Assembly: GCF_001522545.3 (NCBI RefSeq)
Contig: NC_031770.1
Location: forward strand, 109,569,725 to 109,633,724
Direction: 5' to 3'
DNA: 64,000 nucleotides
Origin: Parus major
Lineage: Eukaryota; Chordata; Aves; Passeriformes; Paridae
Position 1 is the first letter of the stretch. Each line of letters opens with the position of its first letter. A program made the position numbers and the translations under genes. The notes under the pieces were generated by a model that worked only from the letters and a program-made list of their open reading frames with translations, made no database searches and was not told the origin of the DNA. This document shows, piece after piece, positions 25,278-35,012 of the stretch.

Positions 25278-26733
25278 CAAAAAAAACCCAAAACAGGCTC
25301 TTGAAACTTCTCCAAAACCCAGGGGCCTAAATATAATTTCAGGTTAGATATAGGCAATATTTTGCTGACAGCTGCAAACTTGATTTCTTGAGTTTTAAGC
25401 TTCCTGGAGGCTGTGGTTAAGATAGGGTTAAGATGAAACTCTGCTTCAAAAATCTCCCCTGAGAAAACTGATTTGGCTCACAAGACTCAAATGTTAACCT
25501 GACTGACTTGCCCACAGAAAAGCTGCAAAAGAGACAAGAAAAGGCTCTACATGAACTTTGGCCTCATGGAAGGTGCAGACAGGGGGACGATGAGGTGGTT
25601 AATTCCAAATGGTTTGGGCTCAAATACTTCCTCTGGAGAAGGTCAGAGCATTAGGAATTGGCTTTAAATCAGTGGGATCAGTGCTGTTTATCCCTTCCCT
25701 TCTTTGCACTGCTGTCACATCCATGTGCCTCTCTGTGCATGTGGGTGTAGGCAGGGAAACCAAAGGCTGAGCAGCCTCCCTCCCTCCAGTAACAACTGCT
25801 GCCAGGAAAGCATTCATCCTGCAACCCAGGGTGGAAAAACAGACTTGACAGAGAGCCCAGACAAGTGACTGCCCGAATGCCAGGGGTATCAGAAAGCCCA
25901 TTTTGGGAGTATCACCTCCCATCCACCCCGGTGACAAACCCTCCCAGTCACAAGGAGCCCCGGAGGACAGCTGCCCCATTCTTCCCTCCTCCTCCTCCTC
26001 CTCATGCCAGGGAGGGACAGATGTGGCTCTGCATCTGCCTCAGATGATTGGGTTACTCCAAGTGGCTCCAAAGGGCGTGGGCTGCTGGCTCTTAGATTGC
26101 ATATCTGCTGTTCACAAGGAATATAATATTCCAGGGTAGGCAAAAAAAGAGAGATACTGGCTGTAAATGGATGCATTTATATCCTACTGAATTCCTGCTT
26201 TTCCTTCCTTTCCTTCCTGGCTTTTATGGCCATTCCTGCCAAACTTTTGTGCCCAAATGTCCCAGTCAGCTCTTTCATTTCTATTTTGCTAATTTCCTAA
26301 TCCACATTTCTTCATTCTGCCTGTTTTGAGTTTTATAAATCTTGGAACAGTGAGGTCTGAAAATCCAGCCTGAGTCTTTACTGCAACAGTCCCAGCTGAT
26401 TCCAGCCAATGTATTTAACACAAATCTTGTTCCAGTTAGGTTTTAACACCATCAATAAATTCCCATTTATGCTAACATAAGATCTTAAAATCCTGGTCCA
26501 CAAATTGGACTAGAATAATGTACATAAATAAGGAATATTTACCTACCTACACACTTTGGATCAAGGATCTTTCAAGTAACTAAGTCTGTTTCCTCATTAA
26601 TCACCATGAACCCATTTCTGATCCCAGAATTTTAACAGTATCTTGATACAGGCCTATGAGAAATTTAAGAAAATGCTACCAGCAAGCATCTATAATGGCT
26701 TTAAACTGAGGGCTAACAAGGCTAAGAAGAAAT

Positions 26734-26758
26734 CATTCATTCATTCATTCATTCATTC
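26734..26758. repeat. (ATTC)n microsatellite
   Basis: Six uninterrupted CATT units. Confidence 0.95.
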
Positions 26759-29135
26759 CTGTTGATAGCTCATGTAAACAGATTTATGCACTCAAAAGTC
26801 TGGTAATCCACAGCCAAGGCTCTGCTGAAATCTCTGGAAGTTTTACCCTGATGTCAGCAAGGCTCCTCTTCCTCACCTCCTCTGAGTCAAAGCCCTTCAT
26901 CTAACTGGGAAGTAAATATTATATTGAATTAAATTCAGTATCAAATTAAAATGCTGAATAACATTCAATTAAAATTTTGAATGCTCCTATAACATTGATC
27001 TGATTTACATTAAAAAGAAAAAGAATGGGAATGTTTTACTCTAGATATTTTTAACACCTCTGTTGTGCTTGGTGCAAAAATCTGTAAATAATAGAAATTC
27101 AGACACCACTCCTGATTCTGGGAAGTTTAAACTATGTAATTCCCTGGGTCACTGCATGACTCATCTCTTTCTGTAGAATTTGCATTTATTTGTTTGATCA
27201 GGTTACTGAAATAATGGCTATGTGAAATTCCCTGCCATGAATTTCTCTAGAAATCACAAAGAAAAGTCTTTATCTGGCTTTAAGACAGGTTTTTCCCCCA
27301 ACAGCCATCCCTTCACTGCAGTCAATAGGGATTGCTGTACAAGCAAAATTACTTAGAGCAGCATGTACAATATCAGAATCATGAAGTTTTTAAATGAAAA
27401 TAAATTTGAGCCATCTGTACACCCTTCAGTCTATAAATCCATTGCCCCAGCTGAGTATCAGGACAAGCAGTGCCATGGGATGGATTTCCACCCTAAACCC
27501 TTTTGCAGACATCCTTAATCAGGCACTGACACAGGTTTGAACAGCAGACAGGGAGAAATTTTAGGGGCAGAGAAACCGAGGTGGTTGCACGTGAGATGTG
27601 AAAAATCAGCAATGTCAGACACTGGGGGACACTGCAAAATTGATATTTCCTGAAATAGCATCATGTAGGGGAAGACCTCTGCCACAGGGGAGCATAGAGA
27701 GCCCTGCAGGCACAGAGAGAGACTGACCCAACTTCTCCATCACAATAAAATGCCTGGAGAATGGCAGCAAAGCTGGGGAGGGGGAACCGTGCTCTGGGGA
27801 GAGCTGGAGCCTCTGAGGAGTGTGTGCAGTGCTGCTCTGTGCTCTGGACCCTCACTAGGGCCTGCCTTCAAAGAGATTTATGTTTCCTTCAAAGCCTGGG
27901 GTTATTCCCACACTGATTTTAGTGCTTCTCACCACCTGAGATCATTCCTTGGTCTTTTGGCTCTTCAGGAAGAGAAAATATGAAAGAAAGAGTTATTTTA
28001 TTTTAGGGTTCTGTATAGTTGTGTGGACTGGTTGTATTAGAAACTTGGGTCCTCCCTCCCCTTTTCCATCCTCAGAGAAGCTTCCACTTAGAAATAAATC
28101 ATCTTTGTGAGTCTGCTCCTTGAACAAAATTATTCCAACCAGTTGTTTCCAAAACACTCCTTTGAGCATCCCTGAGGATGCCAGCCCTACTGAGGATGAG
28201 AGTGTGCAGCAACACCAAATCAAGGATTAGCATAGGAAGGGACACCAGGATACTTTGCTTTTCAGTTCCAATGATCATTTCTATCATTAAAAGCAGAAAT
28301 CCATCCCTCAATGCCACAACAGGCTCCTCTCAAAGATGCACCAGGGCACTGCACAAGTTGGAACACAGGAAATTCCAATTAGGTATCACCAAACAGGTTT
28401 TTCACCATCTGCTTGGTCAAACTCCAGGAAAGACCCCAAAAAACTGAGGGAACTCCATTCTTGGGGGGATTCAAGCTCAACTAGATGTGGTGCTGAGCAA
28501 TCTGATCTGAGCTGCTCCTGCTTTGAGCCCCCCAGATCCTTCTGAGCCAAACCCACTCTGTGTGTGACCCTTGGACATAAACTTGTTTCTGATCAGCCAG
28601 GCCAGGTTCTGGTGAGCTGCTGTCTGGTTCTGAAGGCACTGCCTGCTTGGCCAGGCAGCTCTCCAGAGCAGGGACCACATCCCTGTGTGTGTATGAGCAA
28701 CTCCTCTGCTCAGGCAGGTCCTCCAGGTCCTGCCTCAATACAAATAATAATGATAAAGTGAGAGGAAAGAACACAGTCTATCACCTTGCACTCATGTGAC
28801 TTTTTTTTTTCATTTTTGAGGATTTTAAGGCTGTCAAAACAAGTCCAGGACCTTCTCCAACATGCACTTCAGCACTGTGCAGAGGCACACACAGGAAAGT
28901 TTGCTGACACACAGGCACTGGAAAAATTGGAACCACCTGAAAATATCCCTCTGAAACATCCCAAAATTCTCCAGGGCAACACAGGGAAGTTACAAGGGTT
29001 GTGCTGTCACTGCTTTTCCAAGGAGGAAGCAGAATGTTGGCTCTGGAACACATCCAGGGAGCAGCATTTCCCCTTCAGGAGTGGAGGATGCAGAGCTGTC
29101 CTGCTGGCCAGAGGGCACAACCCAGACTTCTCTTA

Positions 29136-29212
29136 TGAGATTACATGCTTCTTTATATCCCCATATGGATTATGCTGCTATGGAATGTAAGGAAGTGTGT
29201 GGTTTCAGGGAG
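29136..29212 (+). ncRNA. MIR206: microRNA precursor miR-206
   Basis: The mature 3p arm lies at 29181-29202 with seed GGAATGT, and all 22 bases match vertebrate miR-206. The 5' arm ACATGCTTCTTTATATCCCC (29143-29162) and the CATATGGAT loop region are the conserved precursor parts and fold back on it. miR-206 is a muscle-specific microRNA of the miR-1 seed family, which represses targets in differentiating and regenerating muscle. It lies 5.4 kb before miR-133b on the same strand and beside PKHD1 and IL17A, as in mammals, so a shared primary transcript is likely. The hairpin ends are estimated. Confidence 0.97.
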
Positions 29213-30960
29213 ACTTCACCTGTGTCCTCTGCTCCCAGCAGCTGCAAGGACTCCAGAGATTTCCTGTAACTGCATTTTATTTGAATTTGACTTGGTCAAA
29301 TAGAGCCAGGCAGTTTATACTCACTCTACACTGTGCCCACAGCACCCAGAGAGGGAACATAAGGATCTGAACATCTAAAAAGGTTGCAAATTCCTGAATC
29401 CATGCAGATTTGATAACTAGGATATTTATAACCCTATTTTATAACCCTGTTCTGAGCACCCTTTGCTGGAAAAAGCATGGAGCAAGTAGACTGTGGATTT
29501 GAACTAATCCAAATGATATTCACACCATACTGAAGGAGCTTTTCAAGGGCTTTCTGAAAATCAGTACATCCCAGAGAGCATCAACAAGTCATAGAACAAG
29601 TCATAGAAAAGGTTTGGAGACCTTAAAGCTCTACTTCCAACACCTTCCACTATCCCAGGATGCTCCAAGCTCCATCCAGCCAGGCCTTGGACACTTCCAG
29701 GGATGCAGGGGCAGCCACAGCTTCTCTGGGCAACCTGTGCCAGGGCCTCCCCACGCTCACAGCAAAGAGTTTCTTCCCAATATCTAGTCTAAACCTACCC
29801 TATTTCATGTTGCCATCCACTCTCAGATGGTGGAAAGTGAATCAGATTAAGTGGCACAGAGGAAGAATTAAAAAGCACTGGGTGAGGAGCAAAACTGAGT
29901 ATGATGCAGATGTCACAAAATTCTCCTCTTTACTCCAGTTATTCATAAGAAGATCTTCTTTAATCTTCTTTAATTCATTAAAATGAATGTTATAGGCACA
30001 GGAGCTGTGCAGTGGACTGTTGACGGTTAATTCATTGTACTTCCTCCTCTGAGCATTGTTTGATACTTTCTTCTAGTAACTTTGTCTAGCAATGAGCTCA
30101 GTGTAATTTTTTTTTGTATTTTGTTGTTTTTTTTTTGCAAACAGTGGATCAGTTGCCTTTAAGGCCCTCTAGAACAGGCTGGAGACATCCTGAATGTCTC
30201 CAGGATACTCTCAAGATCCTGTTACATGGAACTGAGGAGTTCAAACCATTTCTCATACTTTACTTTCTTCCACTATAGGCCAAATATTGAAAGCTCAAGT
30301 TTTCAGTCAGTATTAATTTATTTTAAGGAAGAATTTGGGAATTTTTTTGAAGCAACTGTTCTTATCATTAAGGCTTAGGTCTGAAAGGTTTTCAGAACTT
30401 CACTTACCATGGGAAATTTTAGGAATTCCACCCCAAAATACCCTTAACAAACCTGATCTAGTTTGAAGATTAAAAAACATATGTATGTTTCACTGATTAA
30501 TGTTCACAACTTAACCATCCTCAAACTCCTGACTGGGAGTGGCCCTTGACCAGTTCTAATGGCAAAGCTGAGCTTAGGAACTGTTTGGGTCAGTCCCAGT
30601 TGACACAGGTCAAAACTGTGCCAGCAACTGTGCTAAACACAGCAGAAACCACTGAGTTCCTGTGCCTGCACCTCAGCCCTATAAAATGTACCAATATAGA
30701 CCCTGAAACCAATGACATTTATGTTCCTCAGCCACCAAGATGCTTTGCAAAATTTCAGTCTGAATCAAAGCCAGGGCTGCTGCATCCGACCCAGGCCCTG
30801 CGGTCTCCTAGATGTAATTCAGGAAAGCGCTTGTCAAACTATTATTTCATCCTGTCCTCCTTGTACAGAACCAACTCCTAGGTTATGATAATTCAGAAGA
30901 GAAATGGAGCAGAGCAAAATTATCCTTTTTTTTCCTGCTGCATCTAAGGAAGAACAGCCA
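29213..30960. other. Interval between miR-206 and the inverted-repeat region
   Basis: Contains one CR1 fragment (29586-29812) and AT-rich sequence; no exon-like signal seen. Presumably part of the microRNA primary transcript. Confidence 0.5.
29586..29812 (-). mobile_element. CR1 LINE 3' fragment
   Basis: Diverged tail, then CACCTTCCACTATCCCAGGA to CCCAATATCTAGTCTAAACC; about 375 bp after mature miR-206. Confidence 0.85.
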
Positions 30961-30964
30961 GCAG

Positions 30965-31205
30965 GCCAAGGGAGGGGATTCTGCCCCTCTGCCCCCCTCA
31001 GGTGGGACCCCACCTGCAGAGCTGCCTCCAGCCCTGGGGCCAGCAGCAGAAGGATTTGGAGCTGCTGGAGAGAGTCCAGAGGAGGCCACAGAGATGTTCC
31101 AAGGGCTGGAGCCCCTCTGCTCTGGAGCCAGGCTGGGAGAGCTGGGGGTGCTCACCTGGAGAAGAGAAGGATCCAGGGAGAGCTCAGAGCCCCTTCCAGG
31201 GCCTA
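30965..31205 (+). mobile_element. CR1 LINE body, truncated at the N
   Basis: GGAGCCCCTCTGCTCTGGAG and GAGAAGAGAAGGATCCAGG in plus sense; interrupted at 31209 where the sense flips. Confidence 0.85.
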
Positions 31206-31208
31206 AAG

Positions 31209-31209
31209 N
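31209..31209. other. Single ambiguous base (N) at a repeat boundary
   Basis: The only N in the window. It lies between a plus-sense CR1 body on its left and the outer end of the left inverted arm on its right, so it marks either a scaffolding/consensus join or an unresolved breakpoint. Confidence 0.98.
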
Positions 31210-31300
31210 CACCCCCTGCCATGGGCAGGGACACCTCCCACTATCCCAGGTTACTCCAAGCCCTGTCCAGCCTGGCCTTGGACACTTCCAGGGATGGAGC
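31210..31300 (-). mobile_element. CR1 LINE 3' fragment at the outer end of the left arm
   Basis: CACCCCCTGCCATGGGCAGG to GACACTTCCAGGGATGGA; its GGTTACTCCAAG variant links it to the MCM3 intron copy. Confidence 0.88.
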
Positions 31301-31440
31301 GGCCGCAGAAACCATCCAAGTGCTGGAGCTCCAGAGTCCTGACTGGACATGCTGTCAGTTAAAAGAGAACTTTATGCTTTTTTTTATTTTTTTTTTAATT
31401 GCCATCAATTAATTTTATGATGCCTCAGAAAAATAAGATT

Positions 31441-31477
31441 GCTATTTATTTATTTGTTTATTTATTTATTTATTTAT
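31441..31477. repeat. (TTTA)n microsatellite, left arm
   Basis: TATT/TTTA units with one TTTG interruption; the mirror copy with the same interruption is at 41742-41778. Confidence 0.93.
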
Positions 31478-31865
31478 CTTTCTGGAGAGAATGTATTTTC
31501 TTCCTTTTGAGTGCATATTATTGATCCCTATAAATAGGGCAGAACTCTCCCTTCTTCATTCAAGTACTGCATGACCCACTCTGCTTTGTGGAGGTCATGT
31601 CTAGGGTTAGACTGAGCCTGAGTTCAGGGGTGACCTGTGAGGAACTCAGAATTTGATGCAGCGAGGCTCTGAGCACTCTGATTAAACAGTGATGTTTAAT
31701 TTTAGTTTAATTTAATTAAATCGTGCTGTGAGCAGATGGTTGGGTCAGGCACATTCAGAGATGCCCTTCAAACTGGTTACATCCAGAGAAGGACCAGGAA
31801 AATATTTGGAGGGCTGGAGCCCCTCTGCTCTGGAGCCAGGCTGGGAGAGCTGGGGGTGCTCAGCC

Positions 31866-32404
31866 CTGTGCTGGGTCTTGCTGAGCTGGAGCTCATTTTC
31901 CCACAGCAGCTCTCCCAGTGCTGGGCTTTGCACTGGGAGCTGGAAAGGTGTTGGGAACACCCTAAGTGTTAGGGTGATAAGTGAAAGAAACACCCCAGTG
32001 TTCCTGCTGGGCAGGGCTGGCACAGCATCAGCTCTGTCCCTCCATTCCCCTCATCCAGGGGCTGGGAGTGGCCGGGATGCTGGGAGGGGACACAAACAGA
32101 CAGCTTCCCCAAATTAGCTAAAGGGATATTCAATACCAGGGGTGTCAGCTCAGATAAAAGCTAGGAAAAGGAGGAAGGGGGTGCATTTGTTATTTACAAT
32201 ATTTGCCTTCCAGAGGAACTGCTCTGAGTGCTGAAGCCCTGCTTCTCGGGAAGTGGCCAGACATCACTCACTGATGAGAAGAAGAGGATAAAATTATCTT
32301 TTTTTCTCTCTGTTTGTGCACAAACTTTTGTTTTTATTATTGTAAACTGCCTTATCTCAACCCAGGAGTTGTTTCCCGTCTTATTTTCTCTCCCCTGTGC
32401 AGCT
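31866..32404 (-). mobile_element. Solo LTR (avian ERVL type) in the left arm
   Basis: On the minus strand this shows the avian LTR landmarks in order: GGTTGAGATAAGGCAGTTTA, GAGCTGACACCCCTGGTATT, GAATATCCCTTTAGCTAATT, a GTCCCCTCCCAGCATC block, and an end at GACCCAGCACAG. The 5' TG edge is missing or diverged. No gag-pol or env reading frame is present, so it is a solo LTR relic. LTRs can carry promoter and poly(A) signals. Confidence 0.7.
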
Positions 32405-32454
32405 GGGAAAGGGGAATGATAGAACGGCTTGGAGAGCACTTGGTGCCCAGTCAA

Positions 32455-32836
32455 GATCCTCCACCACAAGCCTGGAGAGGAGAAGGATCCAGAGAGACCT
32501 CAGAGCCCCTTCCAGGGCCTAAAGGGGCCCCAGGAGAGCTGGAGAGGGACTGGGGACAAGGGATGGAGGGACAGGACACAGGGAATGGCTTCCCACTGCC
32601 AGAGGGCAGGGATGGATGGGATATTGGGAAGGAATTGTTCCCTGGGAGGGTGGGGAGGCCCTGGCACAGGGTGCCCAGAGAAGCTGTGGCTGTCCCTGGA
32701 TCCCTGGAAGTGTCCAAGGCTGGACAGGGCTTGGAGCAGCCTGGGCTAGTGAAAGGTGTCCCTGCCCATGGCAGGGGGTTGGAATTGAATGGTTCTTAAT
32801 ATCCTTTCTAACCCAAACCATTTCATGGTTCTAATC
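32455..32836 (+). mobile_element. CR1 LINE 3' fragment
   Basis: GGAGAGGAGAAGGATCCAGA to ATTTCATGGTTCTAATCA; spans the inner end of the left arm. Confidence 0.9.
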
Positions 32837-33078
32837 ATAAAAACTAGGTGTGACAAAAGGCACCCCATGGAATGGGCAGGCAGGGGTGTGAATCCTGACC
32901 TGTGTTCCCTGCCTGACTTTGCTGTTCAACCCATTGTCCGTGTCTCAAACCCAGCCCTTCCCTTCTGCACCTGCTGGTTTCTTCATCCCTGTGGTGATGA
33001 AAACCTGTTGCAGTCTGTGGCACATCACCCATCATTTTTGCCAAAAAGGATGCCCCCAGTGCCCTTGGAGAGAGCATG

Positions 33079-33130
33079 GCTTCCAGGGGCTTCCAGGGGC
33101 TTCCAGGGGCTTCCAGGGGCTTCCAGGGGC
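33079..33130. repeat. 10-bp minisatellite, TTCCAGGGGC x5
   Basis: Five perfect tandem copies of TTCCAGGGGC, lying inside the segment enclosed by the inverted arms. Confidence 0.95.
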
Positions 33131-33964
33131 TTTTTCAGCTCTGTGCTGTGCCACACCTGCACATCACATGTGGCTGTCCCAGACAACCTGTGGCTCCTTG
33201 GATGGTGCCAGATGCTCACGAGCTGGCAAAAAAAGCCAAACTTCAGTCTGTCCAGCTGAGCCTGTCCCTAGCCTCGAATGACTGTGTAAATTTGGGGGTT
33301 AACCCTGGAGTGGAATCTCATCCCTTATTTACTTTCTGCAGCTGTTCCTGGTCTGTTCTGCTGGAGCCTGGGATCAGCAGTGACTCTTCCTGCACAGCAC
33401 AGGCCAGGACTGAGCTACAGGCACACACACACTGGCAAGGACACAGGAGAAGAAATAACCCAGACACAGGGCTAAGATTTGGGAAAACTTAGAGCCTGTC
33501 TGGGGGGTCAAGGTCACTGTTTTAACTCTTCTTCCCTCCCTCCTCTGGTTGTGCATCTACACCCAGACCATGACATAAAGTAAAAAAACTCTAATTCTTC
33601 CCAAATTCTCTCAGGTTTCAAACATTCTAGTATTGATGGGGCAGAGTATGAAGTGAATTTTGTAACTGGAAGATTGTAGGATGTGTTTCTTTGGCAGTAA
33701 GGTAGATGTTTCCATAGGGAATATCGAATTTAAGTTGCTGATGCTTCCCTTGCTAATTACCACCCCAATGAACAAAGAGAAAACATGAAGCAAGCGCAGG
33801 AGTCCAGAGGTTACTCAAATTAATATTCCCCCCAACACTGAGCAGTGAGAAGATAAAAGTAAATAAGTAAATAAATTAAAAAAAAGTTTAAAAATAAAAG
33901 AGGTAAAAGCCCCTCCTAATCAAGATGTTTTACAGAGAAAAACATATCAAGTCACTTGGACTTG

Positions 33965-34012
33965 ATGATTTTAGAGGTCTTTTCCAACCTTAGTGATCCA
34001 ACAACTCTAAGT
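33965..34012 (+). mobile_element. CR1 LINE 3' tip
   Basis: TTTTAGAGGTCTTTTCCAAC and GTGATCCAACAACTCTA. Confidence 0.55.
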
Positions 34013-34389
34013 CCCTGAGAAACCACATGCACATGGAAAGGGGCCTATGCACAGGGTTGGAAAAATGTTGCTTTTGTCCTGTTTGGAAGCTGCTCCATGC
34101 CCTGCTGCTCGTGGTCTCTGGCAGCTGTCTCCTTGCTGAGGCTCCAGGTACAGCTGGAGGGCTCAGGGTGGCTCTGAAAAGTGATGCCTGAATGACAACT
34201 GGCAGTAGACTTCCCTTCAATGGACAAAGAAGGGGTCTTTCCTCCCCCCTAATTGTCCTTTTTGTTTCACTGTTTAAAAAATAACTTAAAAAAATAAAGA
34301 GGCAAAAAAGAAAGAATGGGAAAATAGGCAAAAAGAAGCAGGAAGGAAAGAGCTGCTGAAGGTGCCCCCACTTAGGGGAGTCAGAACGA

Positions 34390-34432
34390 GAGGATCTTTA
34401 AGGTCCCTCCCAACACAAACCATTCCATGACT
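34390..34432 (+). mobile_element. CR1 LINE 3' tip
   Basis: GATCTTTAAGGTCCCTCCCA to CATTCCATGACTCTG, about 160 bp before miR-133b's CpG-rich flank. Confidence 0.7.
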
Positions 34433-34551
34433 CTGTGGACAATGGTGAGGTCTCCTAGGGTGGTGTCATAAGTGCTGCACCACCCTCCTGTCCCCCTGAG
34501 CAGAGGTGAGTCCCGGTGTCCCCTGTCTCACGTGTCCCGTTCCCGTTGCAG

Positions 34552-34695
34552 GTCCGGAGCAGCGGAGCCGAGCGCGTGCTGTGGTCCGGAGCTATGCTCT
34601 GCTCTGGCTGGTCAAACGGAACCAAGCCCGTCTTCCTCGGAGGTTTGGTCCCCTTCAACCAGCTATAGCAGTGTGGAAAACACCAAGCCAGGAAG
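34552..34695 (+). ncRNA. Possible exon of the miR-133b host transcript
   Basis: 144 bp between an acceptor-like pyrimidine tract ending TTGCAG and a GAAG|GTTTGT donor, wholly containing the miR-133b hairpin. In mammals the muscle non-coding RNA linc-MD1 carries pri-miR-133b in this way. Here it rests only on splice-like signals, synteny and local GC rise. The donor is mediocre. Confidence 0.35.
34591..34680 (+). ncRNA. MIR133B: microRNA precursor miR-133b
   Basis: The mature 3p arm lies at 34644-34665 with seed TTGGTCCC, continuing through CTTCAACCAGCTA. The 5p arm GCTGGTCAAACGGAACCAAG begins at 34607. Both arms and the loop GTCTTCCTCGGAG match vertebrate mir-133b. It acts in muscle differentiation together with miR-206. 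The hairpin lies within a small CpG-rich patch bounded by an acceptor-like CCCGTTGCAG (ending 34551) and a donor-like GAAG|GTTTGT (34695), so it may sit in an exon of a longer RNA, as reported for mammalian linc-MD1. It is enclosed by the inverted arms. Confidence 0.97.
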
Positions 34696-34867
34696 GTTTG
34701 TCTCGCTCTGCCTCGGCTCAGCCCCATCAGCCCTTCCTCCCGGATGGATCTGCTACCGCTCCGAACGTCCCCAGAGGGGTGCCTGGGATGAGGCACCTGG
34801 AAAGGTTTGGGATAGGCTTTTGGTTCTCATAAACATCACTGCAAGCAGGGCTACTCCAGCATTTCCT

Positions 34868-35012
34868 TCATCCCTGGAAGTGTTCCAGGCCAGGTTGGAT
34901 AGGCCTTGGAATAACCTGGTCTAGTGGAAAGCGTCCCTGTCCATGTCCATTCCAGGGCTGAAATGAGATGGAGCTTTAAGGTCCCTTCCAACCCAAACCA
35001 TTCCATGATTAC
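34868..35012 (+). mobile_element. CR1 LINE 3' fragment
   Basis: TCCCTGGAAGTGTTCCAGGC to CCAAACCATTCCATGATT. Confidence 0.88.

Larger units (their letters stand above)
22901..29120. other. Region without a supported gene
   Basis: Non-repetitive, AT-rich sequence with a poly(A) run (25258-25277) and an ATTC microsatellite. The overlapping open frames at 23.1-23.9 kb on both strands have no recognisable domain or splice context. If the CpG patch starts the miR-206/133b precursor, this is its first intron. Confidence 0.5.
31210..32715 (+). repeat. Left arm of a ~1.5 kb inverted repeat
   Basis: Read backwards, this is nearly identical to 40504-42009. Paired coordinates sum to 73219 at every checked point from 31210 to 32715, so I see no net indel; even homopolymer runs of 8 and 10 match. 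In what I compared, the central ~1.2 kb differs by only a few substitutions (for example G/A in a GCGGCCGC site and in TTCTCGGGAAG). Difference rises in the inner CR1 part (32590-32715). The arm contains a CR1 3' piece, a TTTA microsatellite, an LTR and part of another CR1. Confidence 0.93.

Noticed and set aside
32314..32799. 161-codon open frame repeated at 40465-40905
   Set aside because: Appears twice only because the inverted arms are copies; it reads through LTR and CR1 sequence.
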